A stretch of 64,000 bases of DNA from Nitrospira_E sp052156535 (GCF_052156535.1 NZ_JBQKUP010000044.1:310001-374000); one strand, 5' to 3'; counted from the first letter of the stretch, positions 18,055 to 27,577 are shown. The notes: a model not told the origin generated them from the sequence alone. Made by a program: numbers and translations.

Positions 18055-18112
18055 GCCGGTTCGTACTCCGTAATCATCCCTTCAGCATGTGCAAAACCGG
18101 CTTCTGCTTTTC
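18053..18112 (+). terminator. terminator-like hairpin after the RidA-family gene
   Basis: AAGCCGGTT at 18053-18061, overlapping the stop codon, pairs perfectly with AACCGGCTT at 18095-18103, and TCTGCTTTT follows. The loop is long (33 bases), so the efficiency is uncertain. The rest of 18113-18570 has short chance frames on both strands but no gene I can support. Confidence 0.45.
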
Positions 18113-18570
18113 GTAAGGATTCACTTCTCTTGGTCTTGTAGCCGCTTCATTTATGATTTCAGGCCTTCTTGCTATGGCTCGTTTCAGCGATGCTGCTTTC
18201 ATTTTGGTTTGTTCAAATCGAAAGATTTCATAGAAGTGACTGGAGATCTTTTTTCTGTGGTGTGGGACTTTTTTCTCTTCCACTTGGTTTGGTCCTAAAA
18301 TGGCATTTGGTAAACGAAGAGTTTTGCTGAGAATCTATGATAGGAAATGGGTGTGAATGTTCATCTTTCTGTCGGTCCAGTTCTTCTAAATTGACGCATG
18401 AAAAGATCGCTTGATATAGTCATTTTGGACACCCGCTCTGACTTGGTTCCATCCCCTGTGTTGGTAGCCACGAAGTTGGGTTGGCTCCTCTTCCCAGTTC
18501 GATTTAATGAAGAAGTCCATTGTTCGTACCTCATTCATTTTTTGAATCACATAAGCAAGGTTTGTTACCT

Positions 18571-20217
18571 ATGAAACGAGTTCGAAGTCTCATGAGCGTT
18601 GCCTTAGGTTTTTTTCTTTTTTCATCAGTGGCCCATGCTGAAATGTTCCCTTCCGAGGGACCTCCGGGCACGACAGTGACCATAAGTGGGGAAGGGTTTG
18701 GTGAATTCCAAAATACGCAGGCTAATCGAGTGGAATTTCAGGGGGTCTCGGCGCTCATTCAATCCTGGGAACCTGATTTCATTCTGGTTAAGGTGCCTTT
18801 GCAGGCTCGTTCCGGCACGGTTATGGTTATCAACGGATCGGCCAAAAGAGAAGCCGGAATTTTTTCTGTTACCAATGTCCGTATTGACAGCTTGAATCCT
18901 GCGAAAGCCGAAGCGGGTTCCTTGCTTACGATTGTTGGTGAACATTTCGGCAATACGGCTGGGTCTCGTGATCCCAATACCATGTTCGGGGTCAATCAAG
19001 TCATCATCAATGGGATTCGGGCTGAGGTGCGACGGTGGCGGCCTACCAAAATTGAAGTTCTCATTCCGGCTAATGCCAAGTCCGGGGATGTGGAAGTCCG
19101 CTTAGCGTCAAGCGACCCACTACCGGATGGATCATGTTGTGCTCCTGTTGAGTATGCGGTCAGTAATTCCGTCCCTTTGGCCATAATTCCTTCTATTGCC
19201 TTTGATCCTACTGAGGGCCCAATCGGGAGTAAGGTCATACTGTCGGGTCAGGGGTTTGGAGAAAGCCGACCTGAGGATGGACGAATATATTTTGGGGGAA
19301 AGCCTGCGATCATTGCGCAGTGGTCCGATCGAACCATCGTGGCCCATGTGCCGTTAAATGCCAAATCAGGTTCCCTGATGCTCCATCGAGAAGGAAAGGA
19401 GCGGGAGATTGGAACATTTACCATATTGACTAGTCAGATATCAGGAATGATCCCCCCTCAAGGACCAATTGGGACACTCGTGACAATTAAGGGGAAAAAT
19501 TTTGGTGTGTATTCAGAAGCTGGCGGCACTGCCTATGCCTTTGATTTTCTTTCCGGGGGCAACGGGGTAGAGATTGGGGGAGTGCCTGCTGTCATTCACC
19601 GTTGGCTTGATGAACAAATCGATGTATGGGTGCCCTTCAGCGCAAAAAGCGGGCCCGTGATTGTGAAACGTGGAGGAGCTACTCCTAAAATTGATGGCAC
19701 CTGTTGTGACCGACAAGAGATTGTGACACTAAAGGCTGGAGATTTTACTGTTGTTCAGCCAGAAATTCACTCCTATTCCCCCAAAGAAGCCGGCTTGGAC
19801 GAAGTCGTGACTATTACTGGTAAGGGATTTGGTGAATTTCTAAAAATCTCCGAAGCCACTCGTTTATCTCTCAATCAGGATGCCCATGACTGGCATAACT
19901 ATAGATTAGGGCAGGATGTGTCTCGCAGTGAGGTGCTGGTGAACGGCATTGCAACCCATGTCGAATCATGGACCGATACGGAGATTAGGATCCGTGTCCC
20001 TCGCCGTCCGGCCTTTGGTTTTGGAAACCCCGAAGGTTTTGAGCCTGACCTTACTAAAGGGGAACTGATTTTGAAGCGAGGGTCATGGGATATGCTCGAT
20101 ACCGGCGAATGCTGTACCCCAAAAAAGTATATCACGATCGTGGGTGGGCCATTTACGATTTTACAGCGAGGACTTCCTGACAAAGATTATTGGAATGAAA
20201 AAGGGCGGGCACAGTAA
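18571..20217 (+). CDS. secreted protein with five IPT/TIG domains and vicinal-cysteine motifs
   Basis: From the ATG at 18571 (AAGG 12 bases upstream) the 548-residue product starts with a signal peptide ending VAHAE. Five immunoglobulin-like IPT/TIG repeats follow, each opening with a P-x-x-G-x-x-G pattern and a GxxFG turn: FPSEGPPGTTVTISGEGFG, LNPAKAEAGSLLTIVGEHFG, FDPTEGPIGSKVILSGQGFG, IPPQGPIGTLVTIKGKNFG and YSPKEAGLDEVVTITGKGFG. Adjacent cysteine pairs occur at 189-190 (DGSCCAP), 378-379 (DGTCCDR) and 514-515 (TGECCTP), always at the end of a repeat. The role is unknown but is probably extracytoplasmic binding or surface structure. The stop codon overlaps the next start. Confidence 0.88.
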   Translation: MKRVRSLMSVALGFFLFSSVAHAEMFPSEGPPGTTVTISGEGFGEFQNTQANRVEFQGVSALIQSWEPDFILVKVPLQARSGTVMVINGSAKREAGIFSVTNVRIDSLNPAKAEAGSLLTIVGEHFGNTAGSRDPNTMFGVNQVIINGIRAEVRRWRPTKIEVLIPANAKSGDVEVRLASSDPLPDGSCCAPVEYAVSNSVPLAIIPSIAFDPTEGPIGSKVILSGQGFGESRPEDGRIYFGGKPAIIAQWSDRTIVAHVPLNAKSGSLMLHREGKEREIGTFTILTSQISGMIPPQGPIGTLVTIKGKNFGVYSEAGGTAYAFDFLSGGNGVEIGGVPAVIHRWLDEQIDVWVPFSAKSGPVIVKRGGATPKIDGTCCDRQEIVTLKAGDFTVVQPEIHSYSPKEAGLDEVVTITGKGFGEFLKISEATRLSLNQDAHDWHNYRLGQDVSRSEVLVNGIATHVESWTDTEIRIRVPRRPAFGFGNPEGFEPDLTKGELILKRGSWDMLDTGECCTPKKYITIVGGPFTILQRGLPDKDYWNEKGRAQ

Positions 20218-21254
20218 TGAATTCTGGCATAATTGGGAAACATGATCTAATGAAAAATCTCCCTGACTGGAATCGAATGGTGAAAGGTCTGTGTGTGTTG
20301 GGAGTCCTTGCTGGTATAGTCTTAGTTGTGAACCCTCAGCCAACCTTTCCTCAAACCACTCCGTCTGCTCTCACACTCCAGGCCAGTCCTACCAAGGTGA
20401 CTTTTCTTGGTGTGCATTTTCTGGATGCCAGGAAGGGATGGATCGTTGGAGCAGGAGGAACGATTCTTCACACCGACGACGGTGGAGCTACCTGGAATTC
20501 GAGCCCTCGACGCACCAATGCGTTATTAACTGCGGTGACTTTTGCGGATGCAACGCACGGATGGATTCTTGGACAAAACGGAACGATATTGCATACTGGA
20601 AATGGTGGAAAAAAGTGGATCCCGCAGGAGAGTGGGACAAATGGAACGCTCTACGCGGCTGATTTTCTTACACCTGAACATGGATGGGTGGTCGGTTCCC
20701 GTGGTGTCATTTTACACACTGAGGACGGGGGAGAGAGCTGGGCTGATCAGGTCAGTGGGACGACAGCAGATCTCTTTGGTGTTCATTTTCTTAATGAAAA
20801 ACATGGTTGGGCCGTTGGTGCCCTTGGTGTCATCTTGGCGACTACTGACGGGGGAAAGAGTTGGGGGCTTCAGACCACCAATAATCCCGCCACATTTTTT
20901 GATATTGTGTTTACGGATAATGTGGCTGGATGGGTTGTTGGGACGCAGGGAACTATGTTTCAAACGCTGAATGGAGGCGAAGTATGGGTTGATCACACTC
21001 GACCCTGTGGAAGTCCATGCATTAAACCAGCCGATTTGGTAAATATTAGTTTTATAAATTCACTGGTTGGTCGAATTGTTGGTGAGCGGGGGACCATTTT
21101 AGAGACTCATGACGCCGGCTTTACATGGCAGGAAATTGAACCCCTAAACTCTGAAACCCTGTACGCTCAATCATTCCTTGAACTTTCCAATGGGTTTGCT
21201 GTGGGAGACCATGGGACGATCATTCGTTTGAATTCTTCGCCATCTCATCCCTAG
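20217..21254 (+). CDS. YCF48/HCF136-like beta-propeller protein, exported
   Basis: The 345-residue protein has an N-terminal hydrophobic segment (about 23-43) followed by six or more repeats of the form GW-x-VG-x-x-G-x-I-x-x-T-x-DGG-x-x-W. Examples are GWIVGAGGTILHTDDGGATW, GWVVGSRGVILHTEDGGESW and GWAVGALGVILATTDGGKSW. This is the YCF48/photosystem-II-assembly-like or BNR-type propeller, used in many non-photosynthetic bacteria as an exported scaffold. Its start ATG shares one base with the stop TAA of the IPT/TIG gene, so the two are translationally coupled and probably act together at the cell surface. Confidence 0.88.
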   Translation: MNSGIIGKHDLMKNLPDWNRMVKGLCVLGVLAGIVLVVNPQPTFPQTTPSALTLQASPTKVTFLGVHFLDARKGWIVGAGGTILHTDDGGATWNSSPRRTNALLTAVTFADATHGWILGQNGTILHTGNGGKKWIPQESGTNGTLYAADFLTPEHGWVVGSRGVILHTEDGGESWADQVSGTTADLFGVHFLNEKHGWAVGALGVILATTDGGKSWGLQTTNNPATFFDIVFTDNVAGWVVGTQGTMFQTLNGGEVWVDHTRPCGSPCIKPADLVNISFINSLVGRIVGERGTILETHDAGFTWQEIEPLNSETLYAQSFLELSNGFAVGDHGTIIRLNSSPSHP

Positions 21255-21278
21255 TGCTGGGCGCTTCCGTTTTACTCC

Positions 21279-22013
21279 TCACAAATAGTTGAGTCGGCCC
21301 TGTAGAATGACTAGTGAAGCCAGGCTGGCTGTTTCTGCTCGTAAAATTCCCTGGCCCAACGTGGCAAAAACGACATTCATGTTTTTGGCCATCTCTCGTT
21401 CCTCCTTCGTCCAACCTCCTTCTGGGCCGATGAGCACCGTAATGCCATTCGGATCATCAGATGGTAAGGGTATGGTCGATAGTGAAGCCTTCTCCTGCCG
21501 CTCGGCCAACATAATTTGTAACCCTTTATTTTTCTGCCGTAGGAAATCCTGGAAGGTCTGTATGGGAAGAATTTTTGGGATGCTCCATCGCTCACTTTGC
21601 TGTGCCGCTTCCAGGGCAATGCGATCCCATCGTTCCTGATAATTCGTGGCCTGCGCTGGAGACAGGCGTGGAATGACTCTTTCGGTATTCAGTGGTGCCA
21701 GCGCATGGACGCCAAGTTCAGTGGCTTTTTGTATGACCCAGGCCATTTTCTCTCCTTTTAAAATAGCTTGTGCCAGGGTGATAGGGGTAGTGGAGGAGAG
21801 CGGGGATTCTTGAATGCTCAGAACCGTCGAGTAGATAGCCTGCTTGGTTATTTGAAGAATTGTTGTATGGTATCGACAATTTTGCTCATCATTAAGAATC
21901 AGCTGGTCTCCAGGTCTCATTCGTAAACTTTTTGAAAGATGGCTGAATAAGGGATCGGAGATCGTGATTCTTCCATCATCAACCTGGGTTGAATGGATGA
22001 AAAAGACGGGCAT
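21279..22013 (-). CDS. rsmE: 16S rRNA m3U1498 methyltransferase
   Basis: The 244-residue protein is an RsmE-type SPOUT methyltransferase, which methylates N3 of U1498 in 16S rRNA. Landmarks are the N-terminal PUA-like part (HLSKSLRMRPGDQLILND), ALLKGEKMxW-like AQAILKGEKMAWVIQKATELG, AAQQSERWSIPKI and the C-terminal trefoil knot LIGPEGGWTKEERE and LGQGILRAETASLASL. It is the last gene of the minus-strand dnaK run, 39 bases after dnaJ, a common neighbour, and converges with the YCF48-like gene. Confidence 0.97.
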   Translation of the reverse strand: MPVFFIHSTQVDDGRITISDPLFSHLSKSLRMRPGDQLILNDEQNCRYHTTILQITKQAIYSTVLSIQESPLSSTTPITLAQAILKGEKMAWVIQKATELGVHALAPLNTERVIPRLSPAQATNYQERWDRIALEAAQQSERWSIPKILPIQTFQDFLRQKNKGLQIMLAERQEKASLSTIPLPSDDPNGITVLIGPEGGWTKEEREMAKNMNVVFATLGQGILRAETASLASLVILQGRLNYL

Positions 22014-22052
22014 CTGTTTCCGTGGGGAGGGAGAGGCAGTAAAAGAGGCTGG

Positions 22053-23174
22053 TTAATCAAACATGTTTTTAACTTTATCGAACAGGCCTTCTCCTTGCGT
22101 GTCCGTAGATATTCCGCACTCCTCCGCATAGGCGGAAAGTAGTTCGTGTTGTTTTGGGGTTAGTTTTGTAGGAATTTGAATTTTCGTCCGAATCAGTTGA
22201 TCGCCACGAGTTTGGGACTTAAGCCCAGGAGCGCCCAACCCTTTGAGGCGGAGAATTTGATCGTGTTGGGTCCCTCCAGGGATTTTTACCATGGTGGTCC
22301 CACTTAATGTAGGCACTTCGACTTTTCCCCCAAGTGTCGCTGTAACAAAATCCAAGCGAAGGTCATAGAGGATCTCTTGGCCTTTCCGTTGAAAGTGGGG
22401 ATGAGGCCGTACATTGAGCGCCACATACAAATCTCCAGGAGGTCCGCCGTTCATACCATGTTCGCCTTCATGGGAAAGTCGAAGTCTCATGCCGGATTCG
22501 ACTCCAGCTGGAATGGTGACTGCTAAAAGCCGTTCCTTGTGAACGCGTCTTTGTCCTCTACATGTCTTGCACGGGTCAGCGATGACTTGACCTGATCCTT
22601 GGCATTGTCCACAGGTTCGATTAATAGTGAAAAAACCCTGTTGTAACCGTATTTGTCCCGCCCCACGGCATGCGGAACAGGGTTTGACGGCTTGATCGGA
22701 TTTGGCGCCAGTTCCATGGCAGGTTTCACAGACTTCCCAACGAGGAATTTTGAGTTTGGCTTCCTTGCCGTTAATGGCCTCTTCAAAGGAAATTTCTAAG
22801 TTATATTGAAGATCATTGCCCTGTTCAGCTCTATTATGCCCTCTGCCTCCACCGAAAAAGTCTTCAAAGATATCCCCAAACATATCTCCGAAGCCGCCAC
22901 CTCCAAACCCGAATCCATCGGCTCCTCCCTGGCCAGCCGCCGCATGACCAAACATGTCATATTTTTTTCGGCGATCTGGATCGCTGAGCACTTCATAGGC
23001 TTCCCCGGCTTCCTTAAACTTTTCCTCAGCCGCTTTTTTCTGAACTGGGTCGGCATGCAAATCCGGGTGATGTTGCCTGGCAAGTTTTCTAAAGCCTTTT
23101 TTAATGTCTTCTTCCGAGGCATTGCGGTCCACCCCGAGAATTTCATAATAATCTCGTTTTTGGGTCTGTGCCAT
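22053..23174 (-). CDS. dnaJ: chaperone protein DnaJ
   Basis: This is a full-length type I Hsp40 (373 aa). The J domain has YYEILGVDRNASEEDIKKGF with the HPD triad in ARQHHPDLH. A Gly/Phe-rich linker and the zinc domain follow, with CETCHGTG, CSACRGAG, CGQCQGSG and CKTCRGQR; the last repeat ends in Arg instead of Gly. The substrate-binding C-terminal domain is complete. It stimulates DnaK ATPase activity and delivers clients. It lies 59 bases after dnaK. Confidence 0.99.
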   Translation of the reverse strand: MAQTQKRDYYEILGVDRNASEEDIKKGFRKLARQHHPDLHADPVQKKAAEEKFKEAGEAYEVLSDPDRRKKYDMFGHAAAGQGGADGFGFGGGGFGDMFGDIFEDFFGGGRGHNRAEQGNDLQYNLEISFEEAINGKEAKLKIPRWEVCETCHGTGAKSDQAVKPCSACRGAGQIRLQQGFFTINRTCGQCQGSGQVIADPCKTCRGQRRVHKERLLAVTIPAGVESGMRLRLSHEGEHGMNGGPPGDLYVALNVRPHPHFQRKGQEILYDLRLDFVTATLGGKVEVPTLSGTTMVKIPGGTQHDQILRLKGLGAPGLKSQTRGDQLIRTKIQIPTKLTPKQHELLSAYAEECGISTDTQGEGLFDKVKNMFD

Positions 23175-23233
23175 CAGCGTTTTCCAAAGGTGGAATAATG
23201 TATGCCCATGCTCATCAATCTGTTCAAAAGTTT

Positions 23234-25165
23234 TTAATTTTTGCCTTTATCAACTTCTTCAAATTCTGCATCTACAACTTTTTCCTCACTACCAGCGCTT
23301 TCACCGCCAGTGGTTCCAGGGCCGTCTTCTGGTCCAGAGCCGCTGGCAGAGGCATCCGTAGAAGCCTTTTTGTACATTTCCTCTGCTAATTTGTGAGAGG
23401 AGGTGGTGAGGTTTTGCATGGCGGTTTTAATCGCTTCGAGGTCCGTTCCCTCCATAGCTTTACGAAGTGCGTCTACCGCCTCGGTGATGTTGGACTTCTC
23501 CGTTTCCTCAATCTTGTCTCCATGTTCGCTCAAATTCTTTTCTGTACTATAAATAAGGGTGTCGGCTTGATTTTTGACTTCGACCAATTCCCGTTTCTTT
23601 TTGTCTTCTTCGGTATGACTTTGAGCTTCCTTAACCAAACGCTCAACTTCTTCCTTACTTAATCCGCTAGATGCCGTGATCTTGATTGATTGTTCTTTTT
23701 GCGTGGCCATATCTTTGGCTGAGACATGCACAATGCCATTAGCGTCGATATCAAATGTGACTTCAACTTGCGGAACACCTCTTGGTGCCATCGGAAGACC
23801 CACTAAATCAAACTGTCCCAATAGTTTATTGTCATTGGCCATTTCCCGCTCACCTTGGAAAACTCTGATGGTCACGGCAGTTTGATTGTCGGCGGCGGTT
23901 GAAAAAATTTGACTCTTTTTGGTGGGGATGGTGGTGTTGCGTTCGATGAGTTTCGTGAAGATTCCCCCCAAGGTTTCGATGCCGAGTGAAAGCGGGGTGA
24001 CATCCAATAACAGGACATCCTTCACATCTCCCTTGAGGACTCCACCCTGAATGGCCGCACCGATTGCCACGACTTCATCAGGATTCACTCCACGGTGGGG
24101 TTCCTTTCCAAAGAATTGCTTAACTCGCTCAATCACTTTCGGCATCCGAGTCATTCCACCTACCAAGACAATTTCATTGATGTCGCTGGTGGTCATGTCA
24201 GCATCGGCAAGAGCTTTTTTGCAAGGTTCGATTGTTCGCTCAATTAAATCATTCACCAATTGCTCATATTTTGACCTGGTGAGTTTAAGTACCAAATGTT
24301 TTGGTCCACTGGCATCGGCGGTGATGAAGGGTAAGTTTATTTCGGTTTCTTGGGAGGAGGAAAGCTCGATTTTTGCCCGTTCGGCTGCTTCTTTCAGTCG
24401 TTGAAGGGCCATTCGATCATTCCGTAAATCGATTCCTTGATCTTTTTTGAATTCTTCAACCAACCAATCCATGACCCGAAGATCAAAGTCGTCTCCCCCC
24501 AAAAAGGTATCCCCATTTGTGGATTTGACTTCAAAGACTCCTTCTCCGATTTCTAGAATGGAAACGTCAAAGGTTCCACCACCGAGATCGTAGACCGCGA
24601 TACGTTCATCTTTTTTCTTGTCGAGTCCATAGGCGAGTGATGCTGCAGTCGGCTCATTAATAATGCGCAAGACATTTAAGCCCGCGATCTTCCCTGCGTC
24701 CTTGGTAGCCTGGCGTTGGCTATCATCAAAATAGGCTGGGACCGTAATGACAGCATCCGTCACTTTTTCTCCTAAATAATCTTCAGCGGTTTGCTTCATT
24801 TTTTGAAGGATCATGGCTGAAACTTCTGCTGGACTATAGCTTTTCCCTCGAATGATGACGTGGGCATCCCCATTAGCACCTTCGGCCGTTTTATAGGATA
24901 GCCGGTTTGCGGCATTTTTGACCTCGGAAGAAGAATACTTTCTTCCCATCAGCCGTTTCACCGAATAAATAGTGTTTTCCGGATTGGTTATGGCTTGCCG
25001 TTTGGCAATCTGTCCGACCAATCGTTCGTCCTTATCGGTCAAAGCCACAACCGAAGGGGTGGTTCGTCCGCCTTCTGAATTGGCAATGACCGTTGGGTCT
25101 CCACCGCTCATTACGGCCACGCAAGAATTTGTTGTTCCTAAGTCAATTCCAATAATTTTGCTCAT
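23234..25165 (-). CDS. dnaK: chaperone protein DnaK (Hsp70)
   Basis: The 643-residue protein is a complete Hsp70. It starts MSKIIGIDLGTTNSCVAVM. It includes the phosphate-binding motifs VITVPAYFDDSQRQATKDAG and IAVYDLGGGTFDVSILE, the adenosine motif EIVLVGGMTRMPKV, the linker DVLLLDVTPLSLGIETLGG, and an acidic C-terminal tail ending EEVDKGKN. Its start overlaps the grpE stop by four bases, and GGGAGGA lies eight bases upstream within grpE. It folds and refolds proteins with DnaJ and GrpE. Confidence 0.99.
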   Translation of the reverse strand: MSKIIGIDLGTTNSCVAVMSGGDPTVIANSEGGRTTPSVVALTDKDERLVGQIAKRQAITNPENTIYSVKRLMGRKYSSSEVKNAANRLSYKTAEGANGDAHVIIRGKSYSPAEVSAMILQKMKQTAEDYLGEKVTDAVITVPAYFDDSQRQATKDAGKIAGLNVLRIINEPTAASLAYGLDKKKDERIAVYDLGGGTFDVSILEIGEGVFEVKSTNGDTFLGGDDFDLRVMDWLVEEFKKDQGIDLRNDRMALQRLKEAAERAKIELSSSQETEINLPFITADASGPKHLVLKLTRSKYEQLVNDLIERTIEPCKKALADADMTTSDINEIVLVGGMTRMPKVIERVKQFFGKEPHRGVNPDEVVAIGAAIQGGVLKGDVKDVLLLDVTPLSLGIETLGGIFTKLIERNTTIPTKKSQIFSTAADNQTAVTIRVFQGEREMANDNKLLGQFDLVGLPMAPRGVPQVEVTFDIDANGIVHVSAKDMATQKEQSIKITASSGLSKEEVERLVKEAQSHTEEDKKKRELVEVKNQADTLIYSTEKNLSEHGDKIEETEKSNITEAVDALRKAMEGTDLEAIKTAMQNLTTSSHKLAEEMYKKASTDASASGSGPEDGPGTTGGESAGSEEKVVDAEFEEVDKGKN

Positions 25166-25767
25166 ACGTGTATTCCTCCCTCTTCACCAGATTCTTCAGT
25201 CGAACCAGGTTCTGTCAGTTCTGATTTTTCTTTCGCCACGCTTACCATAGCCGGACGTAAAATGCGATCGTGCAATAAATATCCTTTTTGAAATTCCTCG
25301 ATGACCGTGTTCGGCTCCATGTTTTCCGATTCCACCTGGGTCACTGCTTGATGAATAGCAGGATCAAAGGAGTTTCCTGTGGTGCTTAGTTGTCGAACGC
25401 CAACTTTGGCGACGGTTTCCAGAAATTGTTTGTGGGTAAGCTCTACCCCCTCTAGTAATGGGCCACTCGTTCCTGCATCTTTCGCGCATTGAATGGCTCG
25501 CTCAAGGTTATCAATAATAGGAAGTAAATTTTTCAATAATGATTCATTGCCAAATCGAATAGAATCGTTCTGATCCCGCTGGGCCCGGCGTTTGTAGTTT
25601 TCAAATTCTGCGGCCAGGCGCAAATATTTATCTTGAAAAATTTGAAGTTCTTCTTCTGGCGTTCCGCCGTTTTCAGAAGCACTTTCTGATGTGTCCCCGG
25701 TCGAATGTTCTTGAGGACTGACTTCTTCTGTAGTCACTTCTCCAGTAGTTTCCTCTGTTGAGGACAT
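25162..25767 (-). CDS. grpE: nucleotide exchange factor GrpE
   Basis: The product is GrpE, the nucleotide exchange factor of DnaK. It has an acidic disordered N-terminus, then the long helix with QDKYLRLAAEFENYKRRAQR, and the C-terminal beta domain with SFDPAIHQAVTQVES and GYLLHDRILRPAMVSV. The frame extends to 25824, but the ATG at 25767 has AAAAGG eight bases upstream and is taken as the start (201 aa). The gene heads grpE-dnaK-dnaJ and overlaps dnaK by four bases. Confidence 0.96.
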   Translation of the reverse strand: MSSTEETTGEVTTEEVSPQEHSTGDTSESASENGGTPEEELQIFQDKYLRLAAEFENYKRRAQRDQNDSIRFGNESLLKNLLPIIDNLERAIQCAKDAGTSGPLLEGVELTHKQFLETVAKVGVRQLSTTGNSFDPAIHQAVTQVESENMEPNTVIEEFQKGYLLHDRILRPAMVSVAKEKSELTEPGSTEESGEEGGIHV

Positions 25768-25845
25768 GGTTTTACCTTTTCCCGATTGTTGCGTCATAAA
25801 TGACCAGTAAGAAGAGAGAGACATTTCAAATTGCTTATGGCAAGT

Positions 25846-25873
25846 TAGATAGTCACTTCATCTGGCAAGTCAA
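25846..25873 (-). promoter_or_regulatory. candidate promoter for grpE-dnaK-dnaJ-rsmE
   Basis: On the minus strand TTGACT (25873-25868) is followed after 16 bases by TATCTA (25851-25846), a reasonable sigma-70-like pair in the 168-base gap between coaX and grpE. No CIRCE palindrome (TTAGCACTC-N9-GAGTGCTAA) is visible in this gap. Confidence 0.45.
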
Positions 25874-25935
25874 CCCATCTTCTTAAATTTCTTATGATTT
25901 TTGGTTAAGCTAAAGTAATTAGAATCCGGAATAAG

Positions 25936-26712
25936 TTATCCACAGGAATGGTTCATGCGATCATAGAGGAGCTTTAAGCCTTCTAGTGTGAGGTGGGGTC
26001 TAACCTCCTGAATAGTGTGCGAAATTGGAACAATTGTTTGGGCCAACCCGCCAGTCGCGATGACAAGTGGGGATTCTCCGATTTCCTGCTGAATTCTCCT
26101 CACGATTTCATCAACCAATCCAGCATATCCATACATGATTCCTGCCTGCATACTGGAAGTCGTGTCTTTGCCAATCACAGATGCTGGGATGACCAAATCA
26201 ACTTTTGGAAGCTTTGCTGTTTTGGTATGGAGGGTATCTGCTGCGCTTTTTAAGCCGGGGGCAATGGTTCCACCTAGGTACTCGCCTTGTTGAGTGACGA
26301 TACAAAATGTGGTCGCAGTCCCAAAATCCACAATAATCAGATATCGTCTATAGCGGGCAAATGCTGCAGCCGCATTGACGAGACGGTCTGTGCCAATTTC
26401 CTCTGGATTACTGTATCGGAGGATGAGACCATGAGGACATGCGCTAGTGACGATTAAAGGTTGTTGTCCGAATAATGATTGGGCCAACATGTCGAAAATA
26501 TGTGTGAGAGGGGGGACCACACTAGTGACAATACAGCCTAAAATGTCTCCTGGCAGGATTTTATGAAATTGAAGGAGGGAGCGAAGAATAATGCTATATT
26601 CATCAGGAGTCTTGGAATGGTCGGTGGATAAGCGCCAGTGTGAGATCAGTATGCTGTCTTGAAAAACGCCACAGACAATCTGTGAGTTTCCAATGTCGAT
26701 GGCTAGCAGCAT
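25936..26712 (-). CDS. coaX: type III pantothenate kinase
   Basis: The protein (258 aa) has the acetate/sugar kinase fold of CoaX: LLAIDIGNSQIVCGVF at the N-terminus, EIGTDRLVNAAAAFARY, the IVDFGTATTFC motif and GGTIAPGLK. It phosphorylates pantothenate, the first step of coenzyme A synthesis. The ATG at 26712 is preferred over the GTG at 26724 because AAAGGAG abuts the GTG. It lies directly after birA, a common coaX neighbour, within the valS-to-rsmE run. Confidence 0.97.
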   Translation of the reverse strand: MLLAIDIGNSQIVCGVFQDSILISHWRLSTDHSKTPDEYSIILRSLLQFHKILPGDILGCIVTSVVPPLTHIFDMLAQSLFGQQPLIVTSACPHGLILRYSNPEEIGTDRLVNAAAAFARYRRYLIIVDFGTATTFCIVTQQGEYLGGTIAPGLKSAADTLHTKTAKLPKVDLVIPASVIGKDTTSSMQAGIMYGYAGLVDEIVRRIQQEIGESPLVIATGGLAQTIVPISHTIQEVRPHLTLEGLKLLYDRMNHSCG

Positions 26713-26752
26713 AAAAAAGGTCACTCCTTTTGAGCAGTTCTTCAGAGATGGG

Positions 26753-27577
26753 TCATGGTTGTGCGGCTGTACGAAGATGAAGGATTTCGCCGGAATGAAT
26801 ATCTCGAATCCTAGCTGATTGATCGTTTGAGTCGGAAGGGGAGGGAATGACTCGGAGTTGGCCGTGTTCTCCTATGGAATGAGCCAGCCCTTGAAGTTGG
26901 CTTCCATCAGGAAACTGAACCTGAATTGTTTGTCCAATGGTGACACACCAATGTGTGTATTCCACAAGATAAGACAGAGGCCCGTTGGCCCTCAGGTTTT
27001 CCCAGTTTTTTTCCAGTGATGCGATCACCTTCATGATGAGCTCTTCTCTGTCCACAGCACAATGACAATGGATCTGCAGAGAAGTCGCGCTCGTTTGAAG
27101 TTCTGAAGGAAATTCCGGTGGCGTGAGGTTAACGTTAATCCCAAATCCGATTACCACGCAGAAATGGTGTTTTGGATTCCGAAAGGAATCACATAAAATG
27201 CCACCCAATTTACGTCCTCCAATTAATAAGTCATTGGGCCACTTTAGATCGATACGAAGAGATGTCTGTTGTTCGAGTGCCTGGGCAATGGCCACCCCGG
27301 CCATGAGAGGAACCCATCCTAAATATTGAATGGGTGTCTCATGGACAAAAAGGAGAGATCCGTAAATATTGGACTTGCCTGGGGAAAACCAAGACCGATC
27401 TAATCGACCTCGTCCCGCGATTTGTCTGTCGGCCAGAATGACAGTTCCAGAAAGTGCTTGGGTCTTGGCTTTTTCCACGGCAAACGCATTGGTTGAGGCT
27501 AATTCATCAAAAATATAAAGGGTATCGCCAAATTTTTTTGAGGGAAGAAGGGCGGCTAGTTTTGTGGAGGATAGCAC
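26753..27577 (-). CDS. birA: biotin-[acetyl-CoA-carboxylase] ligase, without DNA-binding domain
   Basis: The 274-residue protein has the biotin protein ligase core: STNAFAVEKA, the biotinyl-AMP loop ADRQIAGRGRLDRSW, the KWPNDLLIGGRKLGGIL motif and VVIGFGINVN. A C-terminal SH3-like domain follows. It lacks the winged helix of E. coli BirA, so it should be a monofunctional ligase that attaches biotin to carboxylase subunits and not a repressor. It lies 32 bases after nadC and 40 bases before coaX. Confidence 0.96.
   Translation of the reverse strand: MLSSTKLAALLPSKKFGDTLYIFDELASTNAFAVEKAKTQALSGTVILADRQIAGRGRLDRSWFSPGKSNIYGSLLFVHETPIQYLGWVPLMAGVAIAQALEQQTSLRIDLKWPNDLLIGGRKLGGILCDSFRNPKHHFCVVIGFGINVNLTPPEFPSELQTSATSLQIHCHCAVDREELIMKVIASLEKNWENLRANGPLSYLVEYTHWCVTIGQTIQVQFPDGSQLQGLAHSIGEHGQLRVIPSPSDSNDQSARIRDIHSGEILHLRTAAQP

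Noticed and set aside
18074..18298. Overlapping frames on both strands downstream of the RidA-family gene
   Set aside because: Both overlap the terminator-like hairpin region and have no supporting features.
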